The notes beneath the pieces were generated by a model. It was not told where the DNA came from. It ran no database searches and saw only the letters and a list, made by a program, of their open reading frames with translations. DNA of 64,000 bases from Shinella zoogloeoides (lineage in GTDB: Bacteria > Pseudomonadota > Alphaproteobacteria > Rhizobiales > Rhizobiaceae): positions 3,241,001-3,305,000 of the forward strand of contig NZ_CP086610.1 in the NCBI RefSeq assembly GCF_020883495.1, read 5' to 3'. Positions 18,317-27,341 of this stretch are shown here, piece after piece; positions within the stretch are counted from its first letter, which is position 1; each line of letters starts with the position of its first letter. The position numbers and the translations under genes are program-made.

Positions 18317-19221
18317 CAGGCGGCTCCCCCGCGGCGAAGGCGCGGCAGCACGAGCGCCACGGTGACGAGCAGGGCCGTCACGAAATTGAGGTCCGAGGCC
18401 TGCAGGCCGAGCACGTCGGAAGAGAGCGCGAGCTGGATGGCGATACGATAGAGGATCGAGCCGAGCACGCAGCCGATCAGCGCCATGAGGATGCCGCGCG
18501 CGCCGAACAGCGTCTCACCGATGATGACGGCGGCAAGGCCGACGACGATGGTGCCGACACCGGAGGTGACGTCGGCAAAGCCGTTGGTCTGCGCGAAGAG
18601 CGCACCGCCGAGGGCGACCAGCGCGTTGGAAAGCGCGATGCCGAGATAGATCTGCTTGTTCGTATTGACGCCCTGGGCGCGGGCCATGCGGGCATTCGCG
18701 CCGGTCGCACGCATCGACAGGCCCGCGTCGCTTTCGAGGAAGCGCCAGACGAGGATGACGGCGATGACGACGAGGATGCCGACGAAGAGTGGGCGCACGT
18801 AGAAATCACGCAGGCCAAGCCCGAAGAACGGGCTGATCATCGTATCCGCATTGATGAGCGCGACATTCGGCTTGCCCATGACGCGCAGGTTCACCGAGAA
18901 CAGCGCGATCATGGTGAGGATCGAGGCGAGCAGGTTGAGGATGCGGAACCTGACATTCAGCATGGCCGTGACGAGGCCGGCAACCGCGCCGGCCGCCATG
19001 GCGACGGCGGCGGCAAGCCAGGGGTTGAGGCCCGCGATGATCAGCACGGCCGCGACGGCCGCACCCAGCGGGAAGGACCCGTCGACGGTGAGGTCCGGAA
19101 AATCCAGCACGCGGAAGGCAAGGTAAACGCCGATCGCGACGAAGGCATAGACCAGCCCCAGTTCGACGGCACCCCAGAAGGCAATCAGGCTCACGGCTCT
19201 TAGGCTTTCTCTTTTTCCCAT
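18316..19221 (-). CDS. ABC transporter permease of a TrpXYZ-like importer
   Basis: A 301-aa polytopic permease of the BPD_transp_2 (LivH/RbsC) type with eight to ten hydrophobic helices; the YLAFRVLDFPDLTVDGSFPLGAA block near the N-terminus is characteristic of the ABC_sub_bind systems. The ATG at 19219-19221 is used here; a GTG ten codons later, directly before the first helix, is an alternative. It lies 96 bases after the binding-protein gene, and a strong hairpin sits in that gap, which may lower permease expression relative to the receptor. Confidence 0.9.
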   Translation of the reverse strand: MGKRESLRAVSLIAFWGAVELGLVYAFVAIGVYLAFRVLDFPDLTVDGSFPLGAAVAAVLIIAGLNPWLAAAVAMAAGAVAGLVTAMLNVRFRILNLLASILTMIALFSVNLRVMGKPNVALINADTMISPFFGLGLRDFYVRPLFVGILVVIAVILVWRFLESDAGLSMRATGANARMARAQGVNTNKQIYLGIALSNALVALGGALFAQTNGFADVTSGVGTIVVGLAAVIIGETLFGARGILMALIGCVLGSILYRIAIQLALSSDVLGLQASDLNFVTALLVTVALVLPRLRRGGAA

Positions 19222-19253
19222 TCCGCATCGCGCGGGATGGGCCTTTCTAACAG

Positions 19254-19288
19254 ATCAACCGCCGCCGGGCGATCCGGCAGCGGTTGAT
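19254..19288 (-). terminator. Intra-operon hairpin between binding-protein and permease genes
   Basis: ATCAACCGC and GCGGTTGAT arms with an inner GCCGG/CCGGC stem. No T-run follows on the minus strand, so it looks like a processing or attenuation hairpin rather than a full terminator. Confidence 0.5.
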
Positions 19289-19317
19289 TCCGATTGGCGA
19301 TGTCCGCGAACCTCGGC

Positions 19318-20271
19318 TTATTCGATCACGCGGGTCGCGCGGCCGACGACGGCTTCCGGAAGGGTGACGCCCATCTTGGCGGCGGCGCCCTTGTTGATGA
19401 CGAGGTCGGTGCCGGCAGCAACCTTCACGGCGATGTCGCCCGGGTTCTCGCCCTTGAGGATGCGCACGACCACTTCGCCCGTCTGCTTGCCGACATCCTT
19501 GTAGTTGAAGCCGAGCGCCGCGATGGAGCCGCGCGAGACGGAATCCGTGTCGGCGGTGAAGAGCGGCAGCTTGGCTTCCTCGGCAACGGCGACGGCGCCT
19601 TCGAGGGCGGAGATGATCGTGTTGTCCGTCGGGATGTAGATCGCATCGGCGCGGCCGACGAGCGCACGGGCTGCGCCCTGCACTTCAGCCGACTTGGTGG
19701 CGGCGGATTCGACGACCGTGAGGCCGGCCTTCTCGGCTTCGGCCTTCAGCACGGCGAGCAGCGAAACGGAGTTCGCCTCACCCGAATTGTAGAGGTAGCC
19801 GACGGTCTTCACGTTGGGCAGGATTTCCTTGATCAGCGCCAGATGCTCGGCAACCGGCGACAGGTCGGAAAGGCCGGTGACGTTGCCGCCCGGCTTGTCC
19901 ATGTCCTTGACGAGCTGCGCGCCGAGCGGATCGGAAACGGCGGTGAAGACGACCGGAATGTCCTTCGTCGCGGAAACGACGGCCTGGGCCGAGGGCGTGG
20001 AGATCGGCACGATGACGGTCGGGCCTTCGCCGACGAACTGGCGGGCGATCTGCGCCGCGGTCGCGGGGTTGCCCTGCGCCGACTCGTAGATGAACTTCAG
20101 GTTCTCGCCTTCCTTGTAGCCGGCGGCTTCCAGCGCTTCCTTCACGCCGTCGCGGGCGGCATCGAGGGCGGGGTGTTCGACGATGGCCGTCACGGCAACC
20201 GTGACGTCTTCGGCCTTCGCAGGCAGCGTGAGCGCGAGCGTTGCGGCCGCGGCGAGCAGGATATGGCGCAT
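19318..20271 (-). CDS. ABC transporter substrate-binding protein (ABC_sub_bind, TrpX-like)
   Basis: A 317-aa periplasmic receptor with a signal peptide (MRHILLAAAATLALTLPAKA, then ED). The mature part begins VTVAVTAIVEHPALDAARDGV, the usual opening of PF04392 proteins, and carries the VVISTPSAQAV-type ligand loops and a later YIPTDNTI block. It starts the three-gene importer. Known relatives bind tryptophan or other amino acids; this one could not be assigned. A C-GGCCGTTT/AAACGGCC-G inverted repeat upstream (20296-20320) separates it from rlmN. Confidence 0.9.
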   Translation of the reverse strand: MRHILLAAAATLALTLPAKAEDVTVAVTAIVEHPALDAARDGVKEALEAAGYKEGENLKFIYESAQGNPATAAQIARQFVGEGPTVIVPISTPSAQAVVSATKDIPVVFTAVSDPLGAQLVKDMDKPGGNVTGLSDLSPVAEHLALIKEILPNVKTVGYLYNSGEANSVSLLAVLKAEAEKAGLTVVESAATKSAEVQGAARALVGRADAIYIPTDNTIISALEGAVAVAEEAKLPLFTADTDSVSRGSIAALGFNYKDVGKQTGEVVVRILKGENPGDIAVKVAAGTDLVINKGAAAKMGVTLPEAVVGRATRVIE

Positions 20272-20295
20272 GAATGGGTCTCCCGAGAATGATTT

Positions 20296-20320
20296 CGGCC
20301 GTTTCTAGGCAAAACGGCCG
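20296..20320 (-). terminator. Hairpin between rlmN and the TrpX-like operon
   Basis: CGGCCGTTT / AAACGGCCG stem with a 7-base loop on the minus-strand path from rlmN to the binding-protein gene. It could end rlmN transcription or regulate the importer. Confidence 0.45.
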
Positions 20321-20379
20321 TTCAAATCAATTCTCACAGACCGCTGGGTCGATCATATTTTCTGATGAGAGGGCGCGGC

Positions 20380-21618
20380 TCAGTCGTCTTCGCCGTGCCC
20401 GACGATCATCATCGCCTCGAAGGCCATGCGGTCGACCTTGCGCATGCGCTCGGATTCCGACTTGAGCTGACCGCAGGCGGCGAGGATGTCGCGGCCGCGC
20501 GGCGTGCGGATCGGCGAGGCGTAACCGGCCTGATTGATGAAATCGGCGAAGCGCTCGATCTGCTCCCAGTCCGAACACTGGTAGTTCGTGCCCGGCCAGG
20601 GGTTGAAGGGAATGAGATTGATCTTCGCCGGAATGCCCTTGAGGAGCTGGACGAGCAGCTTGGCGTCCTCCAGCGTGTCGTTGACGTCCTTCAGCATCAC
20701 ATATTCGAAGGTGATACGGCGGGCGTTCGACAGGCTCGGATAGGCGCGGCAGGCCTCGAGCAGGTCCTTCAGCGGATATTTCTTGTTGATCGGCACCAGC
20801 ATGTCGCGCAGGTCGTCGCGCACGGCATGCAGCGAGATCGCCAGCATGACGCCGATTTCCGAGCCGGTACGATAGATTTCCGGCACGATGCCGGAAGTCG
20901 ACAGCGTGACACGGCGCTTGGAAAGCGACAGGCCATCGCCATCGGTGGCGATCAGCAGAGCCGTCTTCACGCTCTCGAAATTGTAGAGCGGCTCGCCCAT
21001 GCCCATCATAACGATGTTGGAGACCTTGCGGCCCTCCGCCGGCACGATGGCGCCGGCCGGCGTATCGCGGTCCGGGAAGTCGCCGAGACGGTCGCGGGCG
21101 AGCAGGAGCTGCGAGAGGATTTCCTCGGCCGTCAGGTTGCGCACCAGCTTCTGCGTGCCGGTATGGCAAAAAGAACAGGTCAGCGTGCAGCCGACCTGGC
21201 TGGAAATGCAGAGCGTGCCGCGCCCTTCTTCGGGAATGTAGACGGTCTCGATCTCGACCGGGCGGCCAGCGCCGCGCGCGGGAAAGCGCAGCAGCCACTT
21301 GCGCGTGCCGTCATTGGAAATCTGCTCGTCGACGATCTCGGGGCGGGCGATGGTGAAATGCGTCTTCAGCATTTCGCGCATGTCCTTGGAGACATTCGTC
21401 ATGTCGTCGAAATCGGAGACGCCGCGCACATAGAGCCAGTGCCAGAGCTGGCTGACGCGCATCTTCACCTGCCGCTCGGCGACACCCTTCTCGACCAGCG
21501 CGCGGCCCATGTCCTCGCGCGAAAGGCCGATCAGCGACGGCTTTTCGGCGGCCGGGATGTTGCGGACGAGCGGCGCCTTGAGCGGCTCGGCCGTATTGAG
21601 AAAGTCCATGCTTGCCAT
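20380..21618 (-). CDS. rlmN: Dual-specificity 23S rRNA/tRNA adenine C2-methyltransferase RlmN
   Basis: Radical-SAM enzyme that methylates C2 of A2503 in 23S rRNA and A37 in some tRNAs. The 4Fe-4S motif CxxxCxxC is C144, C148 and C151 (CTLTCSFC), preceded by the conserved SSQVG. The catalytic cysteines lie near the C-terminus and in the GMGEPLYN region. I take the ATG at 21616-21618 because a GAGGG site is placed 8 bases upstream; this gives 412 aa beginning [12 protein letters not shown]. It is transcribed alone towards the ABC operon. Confidence 0.96.
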   Translation of the reverse strand: MASMDFLNTAEPLKAPLVRNIPAAEKPSLIGLSREDMGRALVEKGVAERQVKMRVSQLWHWLYVRGVSDFDDMTNVSKDMREMLKTHFTIARPEIVDEQISNDGTRKWLLRFPARGAGRPVEIETVYIPEEGRGTLCISSQVGCTLTCSFCHTGTQKLVRNLTAEEILSQLLLARDRLGDFPDRDTPAGAIVPAEGRKVSNIVMMGMGEPLYNFESVKTALLIATDGDGLSLSKRRVTLSTSGIVPEIYRTGSEIGVMLAISLHAVRDDLRDMLVPINKKYPLKDLLEACRAYPSLSNARRITFEYVMLKDVNDTLEDAKLLVQLLKGIPAKINLIPFNPWPGTNYQCSDWEQIERFADFINQAGYASPIRTPRGRDILAACGQLKSESERMRKVDRMAFEAMMIVGHGEDD

Positions 21619-21789
21619 CGGGTCATCCCTCAAGAACAGGGCGCGCCTGCGCAGGCTTCCTGCGCCGCTAGCGGGTCCATGCTCGACTGAAGTTCAGCGG
21701 ACCTTACGGCGCCGACGGATGCGGCGGAGGTCCAGTTGCCGGCCCTTTAGCATTGTTCCGGCGCAAAGTCACCTGCCGAGGAATAGCGA

Positions 21790-21815
21790 AAGGGCCGGCA
21801 TCGCTGCCGGCCCTT
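21790..21815 (-). terminator. Terminator of the IalB-family gene
   Basis: Perfect AAGGGCCGGC / GCCGGCCCTT stem with a 6-base loop, 25 bases past the stop, followed on the minus strand by TTTCG. Confidence 0.75.
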
Positions 21816-21840
21816 ATAGCGGATAGGCTTCAGCCGCAGC

Positions 21841-22344
21841 TTAGCGGCAACCCTCGATCTGCTTCAGCGCCGCCGAGATGCCGGAGAGCGAATAGGAATA
21901 GGCCGTGCCGGTGCCGCGGCGGGACTTCGCCTGAACCTGCATGTCCTTGCCGTTCTTCATGGCGGCGACGAGGGCCGGCTCTTCGGCGGCGTTCTCGACC
22001 CAGGCGGAGTTGCCCTTGGTGAACATCACGAAGGTGCGGCCGTCGATGACGACGTTGACCTTGGAATTCTCCTGCAGCGGATAGCCCATCATCGCCTGCG
22101 GCTCGTAGCTGATGTTCTGGCCCGGGCGCTGCGAGACGAGGAAGAAGACATCGCCGTGGTCGACGCCGGGCGGCGTCTTTTCCTTCGGCACGGACAGCAC
22201 GTAGCAGACCTTGCCGCCATTCGCCTGATAGGAATAGGCGCCCCAGGCATTGAACTGCTGAATGCGCGTCGGCGTTTGCGCCGAGGCAACGCCTGCGGTC
22301 GCAAGGACGAGGGCGAGTGCGGTTGCGAGCTTTCTTACGAACAT
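21841..22344 (-). CDS. Invasion-associated locus B (IalB) family protein
   Basis: A 167-aa exported protein with a clear signal peptide (MFVRKLATALALVLATAGVASA, then QTP). The rest matches the IalB family pattern: W-G-A-Y, one cysteine near CYVLS, GDVFFLVSQRP, SYEPQAMMGYPLQ and a final cysteine CR at the C-terminus that could pair with the internal one. IalB was named in Bartonella for erythrocyte entry, but homologues are common in free-living rhizobia, where they appear to be envelope or periplasmic proteins of unknown role. It is monocistronic with its own terminator. Confidence 0.88.
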   Translation of the reverse strand: MFVRKLATALALVLATAGVASAQTPTRIQQFNAWGAYSYQANGGKVCYVLSVPKEKTPPGVDHGDVFFLVSQRPGQNISYEPQAMMGYPLQENSKVNVVIDGRTFVMFTKGNSAWVENAAEEPALVAAMKNGKDMQVQAKSRRGTGTAYSYSLSGISAALKQIEGCR

Positions 22345-22649
22345 GTTTTCCTGCCGGTTGTCTTGCCAGTGATTGCCGGCCGAAGGCGGATGCCTTTCAC
22401 GCCGGTGTCGGCCATGCTTGATGACGATTTGATTTATTTTGACTTAATTCAGGTTACCAAACCGTCAACACGCACGCATTTTGCCGAGGTCTTCCGCGCC
22501 GCACCGGGACGAAACCGTGTCGAAGTCCGCCGCAGCCTTTTCGTGAAAAGCGGGCGTGCCCAGTCCCCATTTGGTGAGATGAACCCGTCGAGATGCCTAA
22601 TGGCACAAGGAATAGGGCAAGAATTTGACCCGATTGCGGGCCGGCCGGC
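22345..22649. other. Intergenic region upstream of the IalB gene
   Basis: A 305-base gap. The part at 22428-22462 is strikingly AT-rich for this genome and lies 85-120 bases upstream of the IalB start, a plausible promoter region on the minus strand. No ORF or strong hairpin is seen. Confidence 0.4.
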
Positions 22650-23039
22650 TCAACCGAAGGGTTGCATGTCCGGCTCGTCCGCAAGCGCCCGGTCGGCGGC
22701 CGCGTAATGGTCGTCGCGAACATGGCCGCGGATCGCCGCGAAGGCGGCCGTCAGCACGGCAACGTCGTCGGAAAAGCCGACGAGCGCGAAGAAATCCGGT
22801 ATGCCGTCGAGCGGCAGCACAAAATAGGCGAGCGCCGCCAGCAGGATGCCGCGCGCCCGGGCCGGCGTGTGGGGATCGAGCGCGCAATAGTAGGACGCGA
22901 CGAGATCGCGGGCGAAGGGAACCTGCCGCATCGCGCGCTTGAGAGCCGGCCAGAACCGCCGCCTCACGCGGCTTTCCTGACGCTCCTGCTCGTCCTTGTC
23001 GCCGGGCAGCAGAATCTCGCCGATCTTCACATCGTCCAT
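22650..23039 (-). CDS. YkvA family protein (DUF1232)
   Basis: A 129-aa protein with the DUF1232 core RGILLAALAYFVLPLDGIPDFFALVGFSDDVAVL, in which the PLDxIPD motif is the family signature. One or two hydrophobic segments suggest membrane association. The charged N-terminus reads MDDVKIGEILLPGDKDEQER. Function is unknown across the family. It lies downstream of phhB on the same strand, separated by a hairpin. Confidence 0.85.
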   Translation of the reverse strand: MDDVKIGEILLPGDKDEQERQESRVRRRFWPALKRAMRQVPFARDLVASYYCALDPHTPARARGILLAALAYFVLPLDGIPDFFALVGFSDDVAVLTAAFAAIRGHVRDDHYAAADRALADEPDMQPFG

Positions 23040-23060
23040 TCAAGGCCTCCCTCGGGTGGC

Positions 23061-23082
23061 AGCGCCGGAACAGTCCGGCGCT
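23061..23082 (-). terminator. Hairpin between phhB and the ykvA-like gene
   Basis: Perfect 9-bp stem AGCGCCGGA / TCCGGCGCT with an ACAG loop. It has no T-run. Confidence 0.45.
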
Positions 23083-23110
23083 GATCATATGGGAATGCGT
23101 TCACGCCGCT

Positions 23111-23419
23111 TCAACTCTTCGTGCGAAAGGCCGCCGCCTTCTCCATCGCCGCCGCCAGCTTGAAGTCCAGCTCGGTCAGCCCGCCCGCATCGTGGTTGGT
23201 CAGCCGCACGTCGACGCGATTGTAGACGTTGAACCATTCGGGATGGTGGTTGAATTTCTCCGCCGCCAGCGCGCCCTCGGTCATGAAGCCGAACGCCTCG
23301 CGGAAGCTCTTGAACGTGTAGCGCTTCTCGATGGCGATGCCGTCAGCCGAGCGAATCCATCCTTCGAGGGATGCCAGCGCCTCGGCAATCGCCGCCTCAT
23401 CCAGCTTTTCCTGTTTCAT
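23111..23419 (-). CDS. phhB: Pterin-4a-carbinolamine dehydratase
   Basis: Dehydrates 4a-hydroxytetrahydropterin formed by aromatic amino-acid hydroxylases. The 102-aa protein carries the active-site block EKFNHHPEW (HH and the downstream histidine in [17 protein letters not shown]). The ATG at 23417-23419 has a GGAGAGC site 4 bases upstream; a longer frame from further upstream is not conserved. No phenylalanine hydroxylase gene is next to it here, so its role may be in pterin recycling more generally. It lies between the PHB genes and the ykvA-like gene. Confidence 0.92.
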   Translation of the reverse strand: MKQEKLDEAAIAEALASLEGWIRSADGIAIEKRYTFKSFREAFGFMTEGALAAEKFNHHPEWFNVYNRVDVRLTNHDAGGLTELDFKLAAAMEKAAAFRTKS

Positions 23420-23496
23420 CGGGGCTCTCCTTTCGACCAGCATACCACATGAAAACGGCGCCCGAAGGCGCCGCGTTCCGTTTCGTGTGGCCGGTA

Positions 23497-24222
23497 TCAG
23501 ACGAAGAACTGGCCGCCGTTCGCCGAGATGGTCGAGCCGGTGATGAAGCCGGCCTCGTCCGAGGCGAGGAAGACGACGATGCGGGCGATCTCGTCCGGCT
23601 CGCCGAGGCGGCCGACCGGGATCTGCGGGATGATCCGCTCGTTCAGCACCTTTTCCGGAATGGCGCGCACCATTTCCGTACCGATATAGCCGGGGCAGAT
23701 GGCGTTGACCGTGATGCCCTTGGCCGCGCCTTCCTGCGCCAGCGCCTTGGTGAAGCCGAGGTCGCCGGCCTTGGCGGCGGAATAGTTCGCCTGACCCATC
23801 TGGCCCTTCTGGCCGTTGATCGAGGAGATGTTGACGATGCGGCCGAAGCTGCGGTCGCGCATGCCGGACCAGACCGGATGGGTCATGTTGAAGAGACCCG
23901 TGAGGTTGGTGTTGATGACCGCATTCCACTGGTCGGGCGTCATCTTGTGGAACATCGCGTCCTTGGTGATGCCCGCATTGTTGACGAGAACGTCAATCGG
24001 GCCGAGATCGGCCTCCACCTTGGCGATCCCCTCGACGCAGGCCTCGTAGCTCGACACGTCCCACTTGTAGACGGCGATGCCCGTTTCCGCCTTGAAGGCG
24101 TTGGCCGCATCGTCATTGCCGGCATAGCTGGCAGCCACCTTGTATCCCGCCGCCTTCAGCGCAATCGAAATGGCTGCGCCGATGCCCCGCGATCCCCCCG
24201 TTACCAATGCTACCCTGCTCAT
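23497..24222 (-). CDS. phbB: Acetoacetyl-CoA reductase
   Basis: NADPH-dependent SDR that reduces acetoacetyl-CoA to (R)-3-hydroxybutyryl-CoA, the second step of polyhydroxybutyrate synthesis. Cofactor motif VTGGSRGIG at residues 7-15, NNAG motif and catalytic Y147/K151 in YSAAK. Length 241 aa is the usual PhbB size when translation begins at the ATG at 24220-24222, which has a GGGGAG site 8 bases upstream; a GTG three codons earlier is less likely. It follows phbA in the same orientation with an 87-base gap. The polymerase gene phaC is not in the window. Confidence 0.95.
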   Translation of the reverse strand: MSRVALVTGGSRGIGAAISIALKAAGYKVAASYAGNDDAANAFKAETGIAVYKWDVSSYEACVEGIAKVEADLGPIDVLVNNAGITKDAMFHKMTPDQWNAVINTNLTGLFNMTHPVWSGMRDRSFGRIVNISSINGQKGQMGQANYSAAKAGDLGFTKALAQEGAAKGITVNAICPGYIGTEMVRAIPEKVLNERIIPQIPVGRLGEPDEIARIVVFLASDEAGFITGSTISANGGQFFV

Positions 24223-24309
24223 GTCGCTCACTCCCCTAGACTGATTTTTTGAGTCGACCTGTCGCCCTGCCGGCGGCAGGTCATGGCAAAGTTTTGGATA
24301 AGCTGACGC

Positions 24310-25491
24310 CTAAAGGCTCTCGATGCACATCGCCACGCCCATGCCGCCGCCGATGCAGAGCGTGGCGAGACCCTTGCGGGCGCCGCGACGCTTCATCTCG
24401 AAGAGGAGCGTGTTGAGGATGCGGGCGCCGGACGCGCCGATCGGGTGGCCGATGGCGATGGCACCGCCGTTGACGTTGACGATGGACGGATCCCAGCCGA
24501 GGTCCTTGTTGACCGCGCAGGCCTGCGCCGCGAAGGCTTCGTTGGCTTCCACGAGGTCGAGATCGCCGATCTTCCAGCCGGCGCGCTCGAGCGCCTTGCG
24601 GGAGGCCGGGATCGGGCCGGTGCCCATGACCTTGGGATCGACGCCGACCGTCGCCCAGGAAACGATGCGGCCGAGCGGCTGGATGCCGCGGCGCGAGGCT
24701 TCCGCTTCGCTCATCAGGAGGGCCGCGGCCGCGCCGTCATTGAGGCCGGAGGCGTTGCCGGCCGTCACCGTGCCTTCCTTGTCGAAGGCCGGGCGGAGCT
24801 TCGCCATGGAATCGAGCGTCGCGCCGTGGCGGATATATTCGTCGGCATCGACCGTGATGTCGCCCTTGCGGCCCTTGACGATGAAGGGAACGATCTCGTC
24901 CTTGAAGCGGCCGTCCTTCTGGGCGGCCTCGGCCTTGTTCTGCGAGGCGACGGCGAAGGCGTCCTGCTCGTCGCGGGAAAGCTGCCACTGCTTGGCGACA
25001 TTCTCGGCGGTCGTGCCCATGTGGTAGCCGTAGAAGGCGTCGGTCAGGCCGTCCTTGATCATCGTGTCGATCATCTTGAAATCGCCCATCTTCACGCCGC
25101 CGCGCAGATGCGCGCAATGCGGGGCCATGGACATGGATTCCATGCCGCCGGCGACGATGATGCTCGCATCGCCCGTGGCGATCTGCTGCATGCCGAGCGC
25201 GACGGCGCGCAGGCCCGAGCCGCAAAGCTGGTTCATGCCCCAGGCGGTCGCCTCCTGCGGCACGCCGGCCTTCATGGCGGCCTGGCGGGCCGGGTTCTGG
25301 CCTTCGCCGGCCGGCAGCACCTGGCCGAGAATCACCTCGTTCACCTCGCCCGCCGCAACGCCCGCGCGCTCGAGAACCGCCGAAATCACGGTCGCCCCGA
25401 GTTCATGGGCGGGCGTGTTGGCGAAAGCGCCGTTGAAGGAACCGACCGCGGTGCGGGCGGCGCTGGCGATGACGATGGACGGGGTGCTCAT
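24310..25491 (-). CDS. phbA: Acetyl-CoA acetyltransferase (beta-ketothiolase)
   Basis: Condenses two acetyl-CoA to acetoacetyl-CoA, first step of PHB synthesis. The 393-aa thiolase has the nucleophile C90 in [12 protein letters not shown]349 in the [16 protein letters not shown] motif and the second cysteine C379 in LCIGGGMG. The ATG at 25489-25491 follows a GAGGAAG site. It leads the phbA-phbB pair and is divergent from phaR, whose product is expected to repress it when no polymer surface is available to titrate the repressor. Confidence 0.97.
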   Translation of the reverse strand: MSTPSIVIASAARTAVGSFNGAFANTPAHELGATVISAVLERAGVAAGEVNEVILGQVLPAGEGQNPARQAAMKAGVPQEATAWGMNQLCGSGLRAVALGMQQIATGDASIIVAGGMESMSMAPHCAHLRGGVKMGDFKMIDTMIKDGLTDAFYGYHMGTTAENVAKQWQLSRDEQDAFAVASQNKAEAAQKDGRFKDEIVPFIVKGRKGDITVDADEYIRHGATLDSMAKLRPAFDKEGTVTAGNASGLNDGAAAALLMSEAEASRRGIQPLGRIVSWATVGVDPKVMGTGPIPASRKALERAGWKIGDLDLVEANEAFAAQACAVNKDLGWDPSIVNVNGGAIAIGHPIGASGARILNTLLFEMKRRGARKGLATLCIGGGMGVAMCIESL

Positions 25492-25652
25492 ATGTGCTTC
25501 CTCAGTTCTGGCAGCCTTGCGGCCGGCCTTGGAACCGGGTCCGGCGCACGAACGGCGCGAGCCCGGCGGTTCTCCCGAAATCAAAACTGGCAAAGCGGAG
25601 AAGGAGAGTCAAACGGGATATCCCGCGGCGCTAAAATTTCATGCGGGGGGCC

Positions 25653-25683
25653 GCGCAGCATGAAAATCCATGTTGCGCAGCAT
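25653..25683. promoter_or_regulatory. Candidate PhaR operator: direct repeats between phbA and phaR
   Basis: GCGCAGCAT occurs at 25653-25661 and 25675-25683, 22 bases (two helical turns) apart. An ATG/CAT inverted repeat lies between them. The position between phbA and phaR and the TGC/GCA content resemble published PhaR targets. Binding is inferred. Confidence 0.45.
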
Positions 25684-25784
25684 CCCTCGCCGCATCGCAC
25701 AATTCGATTGTCAGGAAGCGTCTTTTTGCGGATACTCGCAAGGCTCAAAAAAGAAAACAGGAACACGGGGATGAGGAGACCCTA

Positions 25785-26363
25785 ATGGCCAGGAACGACG
25801 GTCAGATCGTCATCAAGAAATATGCCAACCGGCGGCTCTACAATACCGGCACCAGCACCTATGTGACGCTCGACGATCTCGCGGTCATGGTGAAGAAGGG
25901 CGAGGATTTCACCGTGCAGGACGCCAAGTCCGGCGAGGACATCACCCATTCCGTGCTGACGCAGATCATCTTCGAGCAGGAATCCAAGACGGGCAACACC
26001 TTGCTGCCGATCTCGTTCCTGCGCCAGTTGATCTCCTATTACGGCGACCAGATGCAGATGGTCGTGCCGAGCTATCTCGAGCACTCCATGCAGGCCTTCA
26101 CCGAGCAGCAGTCGCAGATGCGCGAGCAGATCAACAAGACCTTCGGCGACACCCCGCTCGGCAAGAACCTGCAGGTGCCGATGCAGCTCGTCGAGGAGAC
26201 AGTGCGGCGCAATACGGAAATGTTCCAGCAGGCGATGAAGATGTTCTCGCCCTTCGCCAATGCGGCCCCGGCAAAGGAAACCCGCAAGGCCGAGCCCAAG
26301 GATCTCGACGAACTGAAGGAGCAGCTTCGCGCACTCCAGACCAAGCTCGACAATCTGAGCTGA
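25785..26363 (+). CDS. phaR: Polyhydroxyalkanoate synthesis repressor PhaR (AniA)
   Basis: A 192-aa DNA-binding regulator that binds both DNA and PHA granules and so couples expression of PHA genes to polymer level. The N-terminal PHB_acc_N domain is clear (IVIKKYANRRLYNTGTSTYV, residues about 8-27), followed by the PHB_acc repeat around DFTVQDAKSGEDITHSVLTQIIFE. The C-terminal half is helical and ends in a coiled-coil-like EPKDLDELKEQLRALQTKLDNL segment. ATG at 25785 with a GAGGAG site. The stop codon lies inside a 15-base tandem repeat. Confidence 0.95.
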   Translation: MARNDGQIVIKKYANRRLYNTGTSTYVTLDDLAVMVKKGEDFTVQDAKSGEDITHSVLTQIIFEQESKTGNTLLPISFLRQLISYYGDQMQMVVPSYLEHSMQAFTEQQSQMREQINKTFGDTPLGKNLQVPMQLVEETVRRNTEMFQQAMKMFSPFANAAPAKETRKAEPKDLDELKEQLRALQTKLDNLS

Positions 26364-26402
26364 AGAGGGCCGAGCTGAAGAGGGCTGAGCTTAAAAAAGG
26401 CT
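26357..26402 (+). repeat. 15-base tandem repeat over the phaR stop codon
   Basis: Two near-identical units GAGCTGAAGAGGGCC/T (26357-26371, 26372-26386) and a third diverged unit (26387-26402). The first unit contains the phaR stop TGA. Confidence 0.8.
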
Positions 26403-26421
26403 GGCCTGAACAGGCCGGTGC

Positions 26422-26442
26422 GGCGCGGGGCTTTCCCGCGCC
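26422..26442. terminator. Hairpin between phaR and the convergent membrane-protein gene
   Basis: GGCGCGGG / CCCGCGCC stem with a 5-base loop, then TTCTC. A smaller GGCCTG-type hairpin precedes it. It probably serves both convergent genes. Confidence 0.65.
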
Positions 26443-26445
26443 TTC

Positions 26446-26853
26446 TCAGAGCCCGATGGAAAGGTCGCGCCCCGCCGTGCGGATCGAGACGGCGAAGCCT
26501 GCGATGACATCAATGAAGGCGATCGTCATCAGGATAAAGAAGATCTGCGTCGCCGCGCCCTGCACCAGCAGGAACTCGACGAGAAACGCCACGAACAGCA
26601 CCATCGACAGCATGTGATCGAGAAGCGCCCGCGAACCGGGGCGCGTGGCCTTCAGGATTTCCACGAAGAGCAGCACGAGCGCGATCAGGATGAGGAGGTC
26701 CCCGAAGGCCATCGTCCAGTCCGTGCCGGAGAGCATGTGGACCGACATCACCTCGTTGTCGAGCACGCCGACGCCGCCATCGCCGAAAAGGCCCGCCATG
26801 GCGAGGTTGTAGAGGGCGAAGGGGATGATCAGCAGCGGGGTCGCCAAAAGCAT
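26446..26853 (-). CDS. Conserved hypothetical membrane protein, 135 aa
   Basis: I do not recognise a named family. Four hydrophobic segments are visible: MLLATPLLIIPFALYNLAMAG, WTMAFGDLLILIALVLLFVEIL, MLSMVLFVAFLVEFLLV and FFILMTIAFIDVIAGFAVSI, with short charged loops. The conserved-looking ATRPGSRALLDHMLS loop lies between helices 2 and 3. It is convergent with phaR, and a degenerate palindromic repeat and the rpmF terminator lie upstream, so it appears to be monocistronic. Coding character (GC at third positions) matches the neighbours. Role unknown. Confidence 0.75.
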   Translation of the reverse strand: MLLATPLLIIPFALYNLAMAGLFGDGGVGVLDNEVMSVHMLSGTDWTMAFGDLLILIALVLLFVEILKATRPGSRALLDHMLSMVLFVAFLVEFLLVQGAATQIFFILMTIAFIDVIAGFAVSIRTAGRDLSIGL

Positions 26854-26904
26854 GTGAAGCTCCCTTTGGCCGCGCGTTCACGGCGGCGTTCCAGCCCTCT
26901 TAGA

Positions 26905-26948
26905 GCATGTCCCGCAAGCCTGCGCAGCCGCTTTGCGGCGGAAACCGC
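26905..26948 (+). repeat. Degenerate copy 4 of the 44-bp palindrome
   Basis: Begins TTAGAGCATGTCC like the other copies and keeps GCAAG...CTTTGC inner arms, but the outer right arm no longer pairs well. Confidence 0.5.
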
Positions 26949-26950
26949 GC

Positions 26951-26980
26951 AAAAAAGAAAAGGCCCCGTTTCCGGGGCCT
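26951..26980 (-). terminator. Terminator of rpmF
   Basis: Perfect AGGCCCCG / CGGGGCCT stem followed on the minus strand by TTTTCTTTTTT, 30 bases past the rpmF stop. Confidence 0.9.
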
Positions 26981-27009
26981 CGATCTCGGCTGATGCCGGA
27001 AACGCAGGA

Positions 27010-27195
27010 TTATGCGCTTTCCTTCGGCGTCAGAACCTGGCGACCGCGGTACATACCGGTCTTCAGGTCGATGTGGTGCGGACGACGCAGTTCGCCCGAG
27101 TTCTTGTCTTCAACGTAGGTCGAACCCTTCAGAGCGTCTGCGGAACGGCGCATACCGCGCTTGGACGGGGTCGTTTTTCTTTTCGGTACAGCCAT
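27010..27195 (-). CDS. rpmF: 50S ribosomal protein L32
   Basis: A 61-aa ribosomal protein with the invariant start [22 protein letters not shown]. As in other alphaproteobacteria it lacks the zinc-binding cysteines found in some L32 proteins. It is monocistronic with a strong terminator, divergent from nothing (a GST gene lies upstream on the same strand, 146 bases away). Confidence 0.98.
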   Translation of the reverse strand: MAVPKRKTTPSKRGMRRSADALKGSTYVEDKNSGELRRPHHIDLKTGMYRGRQVLTPKESA

Positions 27196-27341
27196 TTGAC
27201 TAACTCCACTTATCGGGCAAACACATCCCTACGGCACCGGACGGGCGACAGGACATGCCTTTTTCTCGGAAATTGGGCCGGCTTATACATGGCAAAACCC
27301 TGCTTGACCAGTCCCCGCGCGGATTTTTTCGACTCTGCCTT

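Noticed and set aside
21841..22344. IalB homologue as a sign of pathogenicity
   Set aside because: IalB-family proteins are widespread in non-pathogenic rhizobia; no other virulence gene is seen.
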